A DNA stretch of 64,000 nt, taken from Epiperipatus broadwayi (taxonomy: Eukaryota > Onychophora > Udeonychophora > Euonychophora > Peripatidae). Both the position numbers and the translations under genes were made by a program. Shown in pieces: positions 60,701 through 64,000 of the stretch. The notes below the pieces were generated by a model. It did no database searches, was not told the DNA's origin, and saw nothing but the letters and a program-made list of their open reading frames with translations. The stretch spans positions 6,710,972 to 6,774,971 of the forward strand of contig JAQFVV010006199.1 of the NCBI GenBank assembly GCA_028023455.1, read 5' to 3'. Position 1 is the stretch's first letter, and the number at the start of each line of letters is the position of its first letter.

Positions 60701-63700
60701 AAAATATTCTTTTTCACTATTTTTTAAACATAATTTTGTTCAATAGAATTTTAAATTGTAGTAAAATATTTACTATTAATGTTTACTGACTATATAAATA
60801 TATATATCATCGTCATTTTCACTGCAGGATGAAAATAAATAAAATGCATTCATTTCTTGGGAAAGAGGATATTTCACTCCAGTTTACAATCTAGTTCCAC
60901 AGTCATTATATTTAAGATCTATTAGTAAAATAGAGACTGTTAAGATCATGAGCAAACCAGAAAGATGAAAAATTATTGCTAGAAATGAAAAAAGTTACTG
61001 ATCTCTATGAAATAAGGTAGATGGGTTGTGATGTAAAAAATAAAGAATGAGGATTTCTTAATTTGATTATAAAAGATATAATGATATAAGTATTTGTTTT
61101 AGTTGCATGAGAAAAAAATAGGCTGCTGAATAATAGGTCCCAAATTACACCTTGATATATAGTGACAAGGAAGGAAGATAATATATAAAAATACTTGCAC
61201 AATGATAGTGAAACATTGCAAGAGTATAGCAAATAAAAAAAAAAAGAGAAGTTGAAATATTAATAAATTTTTGTAGAGAAAATAATAAGCTACTAATAAA
61301 TATATGATTAAAAATTATAACAATGGATTCAGCAAACAAAAAATTTCCAAGACAATAAAAACAAATTATAGTATATACAGTCTAATAATTCAAAAGATTA
61401 AAGAATAGAATTTAAAATGCACATCATGAAAACTTGAAATTTACAAACTACAATTTAGCATACAAATATAAACATTTCTAAAGTAACATTATTAAAAACA
61501 ATGATATATTAAAAAAATTTAAGGGAAATTCACAGGAAAAAATTTTCAAATTTATTGGATTAGAAAATAAGAATAAATAATAACAAAATAAAGAGTAATA
61601 TTAATTCAAATAAAAAATGGAAAAAAAAATCAACTGCAGCAAAAACATTGGGGTTTAAAAAGAGTAAAAGCAAAGATCATGAGTTATCTATAAAATAATC
61701 AATAAAATGGATGAGACATAGAAAATGTATATAGTGAAAGCTTGTACAATAAATAAAATTGGTTGCAGAAAAATGCTCATTAAAGGAGCACTGGTATTGC
61801 TTGTATTTAGCTGTATTCTGCTCCAAACAATCTAAAAGTTAATATTCAATACTACATCTAAACAGAAAAAATACAAAATATAAGTATAAAAATACCTATA
61901 AAATTAATTTACTGTACTTAACTTTTATACACTAAAGAAGTTCTGTTAAGAAAAAAATTAAAATTGAACATTTAAAACCATAAAAAATGGTACACTGATG
62001 CTCTAACCAGTCATTTTTTATTAATCTACATTAGTAAAAGAATTTCCATCTGTTATATTATAATATGAAATACTTTATCTGGAATCGCTGGCTCAGATAA
62101 TATAATTATATGTGTATAATCAAATGATTTAGATATTAATATATAGATAAATGAACTAGATAACAAATCTTTATAAACTAAGAGAAAAATGTCTGATGCT
62201 CAAACACAAAGGCTTTGGAACAATCCTTCCATATGCACATCCTATATCTGCCAATTTCATATTCAATACTATTGACAATTACTGTTCTTGCTTAAAAATT
62301 ATTTTATTCCTGATATTCAAGCAAATAATTTTTTAATTTTATTTTTCTGACTCCTGGCTAAAACTATTATATGCATTTAGCAGATTATTAAAATATATGT
62401 ATATTTTTTCATTGATAGTTATAAAACAATAGTTAACCAATTTACATTTTTCCTGTATCTTGCATCAATAACTCAATAGTGTTGTATCAGTTTCTAAATT
62501 GCAATTTTTAATATAATTTTACATTGAACAGTTCCAATGGATGTAATTATATATTTCAGTCTTTGTTCCTAGATGTAAGATATAATTAAAATATAAAAAA
62601 AGTGCTAAAGTATGATGAGCATTATTTATGTCACATTATTAAAGCAGGAAAACAAGAATTTTTTTTTCTTTTTTTGGAAAGCTAATTTCTTTGTTAAAAA
62701 AAAAATATTTTCTTATTGTGAAAGCAACTTTTAATAATAAATATAAAATACATTTTATTTTTATAATCACATCATGTTTTATTTTAAATGCTTAAATTTA
62801 TCTGGTGGAAAACAAGGAAGTATTTTTTACATTACATTAATGATGAGAGAAAGACAATTTTTTTTAAAAATAATTTTATTACATTTTATTTTCTTATAAA
62901 TGTATTCTTAATAATAATTAACTTCAAAAAAAATTATTTTGCCACAAATTCTACTAAAGATCGTATATATAAAAAAATTAATTACATAATTTAAGTTTTG
63001 ATTTACTTATATTTAATCGATGTTTAAAGTATAATGCTAAAAACAATTTAAGCTTTTATTTATTTATATTTCATTGACATTTTAAAGTATAAAGTGAATG
63101 TTTAACATTATTAATTTTTTAAAAAAATGCTTATAAAGAAAGTGCATTATGTTTAATATATTCTAATATTATAATTTAAGTTATATATTTTATTTTTATA
63201 CATAATGAAAGTATATTTCATTAAGATAATAAATCTAATATTTCAAAATATAAAGAATACTTGTCTGATAGTTAATAAGACAATTAATTATAGTGATATT
63301 TAGAGAATGGAGGGCTTTGAGAAATGAAGGTGATAATTTGAATTAGATGAATTAAATTAGCAACTAAGTTTAACAAAAAATTCTCATTGAATAACTCAAT
63401 GTTCATTGTTCAAAAATTAATTTAATTGGGAAGGGGGGTTACATTATGCAATTTGTATACTGCTTACAACTCCACTGTACTAGGTAAAAGTTTGTAAAAG
63501 ATGGTTAGCTGTGAATTATGAAATAAAAATTATTTTTATTTAATTTGTAATAATTTGTTAAGTGTTCATATCATGCTACAAGGATTAATTACTTGTATTT
63601 TAAAAATCAAAAACAATCCTTCTGGTAATCAAATGATTTTAAAAATTCACACTTATTGAAGCTACTTCTTTAAAATCGGTCTTTAATTTTTTATTTTGTG

Positions 63701-64000
63701 GCTAATAACAATCAGCCAGGAACGAAATAATGTAGCATTTTCAACATTAATAAATGTTCTATGATTTTTAAATAATAGTCCTAAAATTTTCTACTTTCTT
63801 GTAAAAATGACTTAATAAAATTAATTTAATAATAGTTTTTCCATATTTTTCAATGGAAACAAAATCAGCTGTTTCTGACATCCTAACAGAATGAGAAGTT
63901 TAATGGCAGAAAAATTTGAGCTTTCCTAAAAGCATTTTAAATATTCTTATACAGTTAATCAGTTACTTTTATCATCAATTACTTGACTAATATTTGTTTT

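Larger units (their letters stand above)
59105..64000 (-). other. HDAC intron upstream of exon h1, to window end
   Basis: At least 4.9 kb of AT-rich intron. It contains the probable pogo/Tigger-like relic (59876-60700) and an (AT)n run near 59828-59846. From 60700 to 64000 only low-complexity AT-rich sequence is seen. The open frames at 61005-61339 and 62788-62994 have no supporting features. Confidence 0.6.

Noticed and set aside
1-64000. CRISPR array, prokaryotic operons, rRNA or a phage/defence system
   Set aside because: Spliced exons, polyA signals, LINE, gypsy and hAT elements show a eukaryotic nuclear genome; no regularly spaced repeat array is present.

Overview
This is an AT-rich nuclear window (by eye about a quarter to 30% G+C) from a metazoan with long introns and many decayed transposable elements. 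Only two host genes are well supported, and both run past what can be resolved here. Most of the longer open frames are shadows or transposon fragments. The taxon is uncertain. The HDAC1/2 tail (DPDHRIS, RASDKRIACDE, YSDSEDEGDG) looks to me closer to the form in vertebrates and non-insect invertebrates than to Drosophila Rpd3, so a chelicerate or another AT-rich invertebrate is more likely than a fly-like insect. This is inference from remembered family sequences.

Left part, about 6.3-29.4 kb, + strand: the last six exons of a gene for a coiled-coil protein that I do not recognise. The exons lie at 6339, 6506, 15433, 20130, 20307 and 28396, all splice phases agree, and the stop codon is at 28528-28530. 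Its introns hold non-LTR retrotransposon remnants, tRNA-like SINE debris, hairpin elements and a CpG-containing block at 25.2-25.85 kb. Upstream, 1-960 and 2390-2810 hold two more RTE-type remnants, one reverse transcriptase and one BovB-like endonuclease.

Middle part, about 29.4-47.8 kb: no certain host gene. It has a degenerate tandem repeat (31.5-31.9 kb), a frameshifted coding-like relic (35.3-36.1 kb), a minus-strand Ty3/gypsy pol relic (40.15-42.0 kb), a possible two-exon + strand gene fragment (42.36-42.59 kb), and a nearly intact hAT transposon (45098-47756). The hAT has 14-bp inverted ends, a perfect 8-bp target duplication and a transposase gene damaged at two points.

Right part, about 47.8-64 kb, - strand: six consecutive 3'-proximal exons of a class I histone deacetylase (HDAC1/2, Rpd3 type). 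They run from the catalytic-tyrosine loop at 59.1 kb to the acidic tail at 47.86 kb. The 5' exons lie beyond 64000 and the terminal exon with the stop was not found. The introns and flanks carry minus-strand RTE fragments, a plus-strand Jockey/CR1-like RT relic (54-55 kb) and a probable pogo/Tigger-like relic (59.88-60.70 kb).

The two host genes converge. I see no operon, CRISPR array, rRNA, intact tRNA gene or evidently new system. The most interesting items are the recent hAT insertion 104 bp from the HDAC exon, with its frame break at a perfect -1 slippery heptamer, the unidentified coiled-coil gene, and the CpG-containing block.
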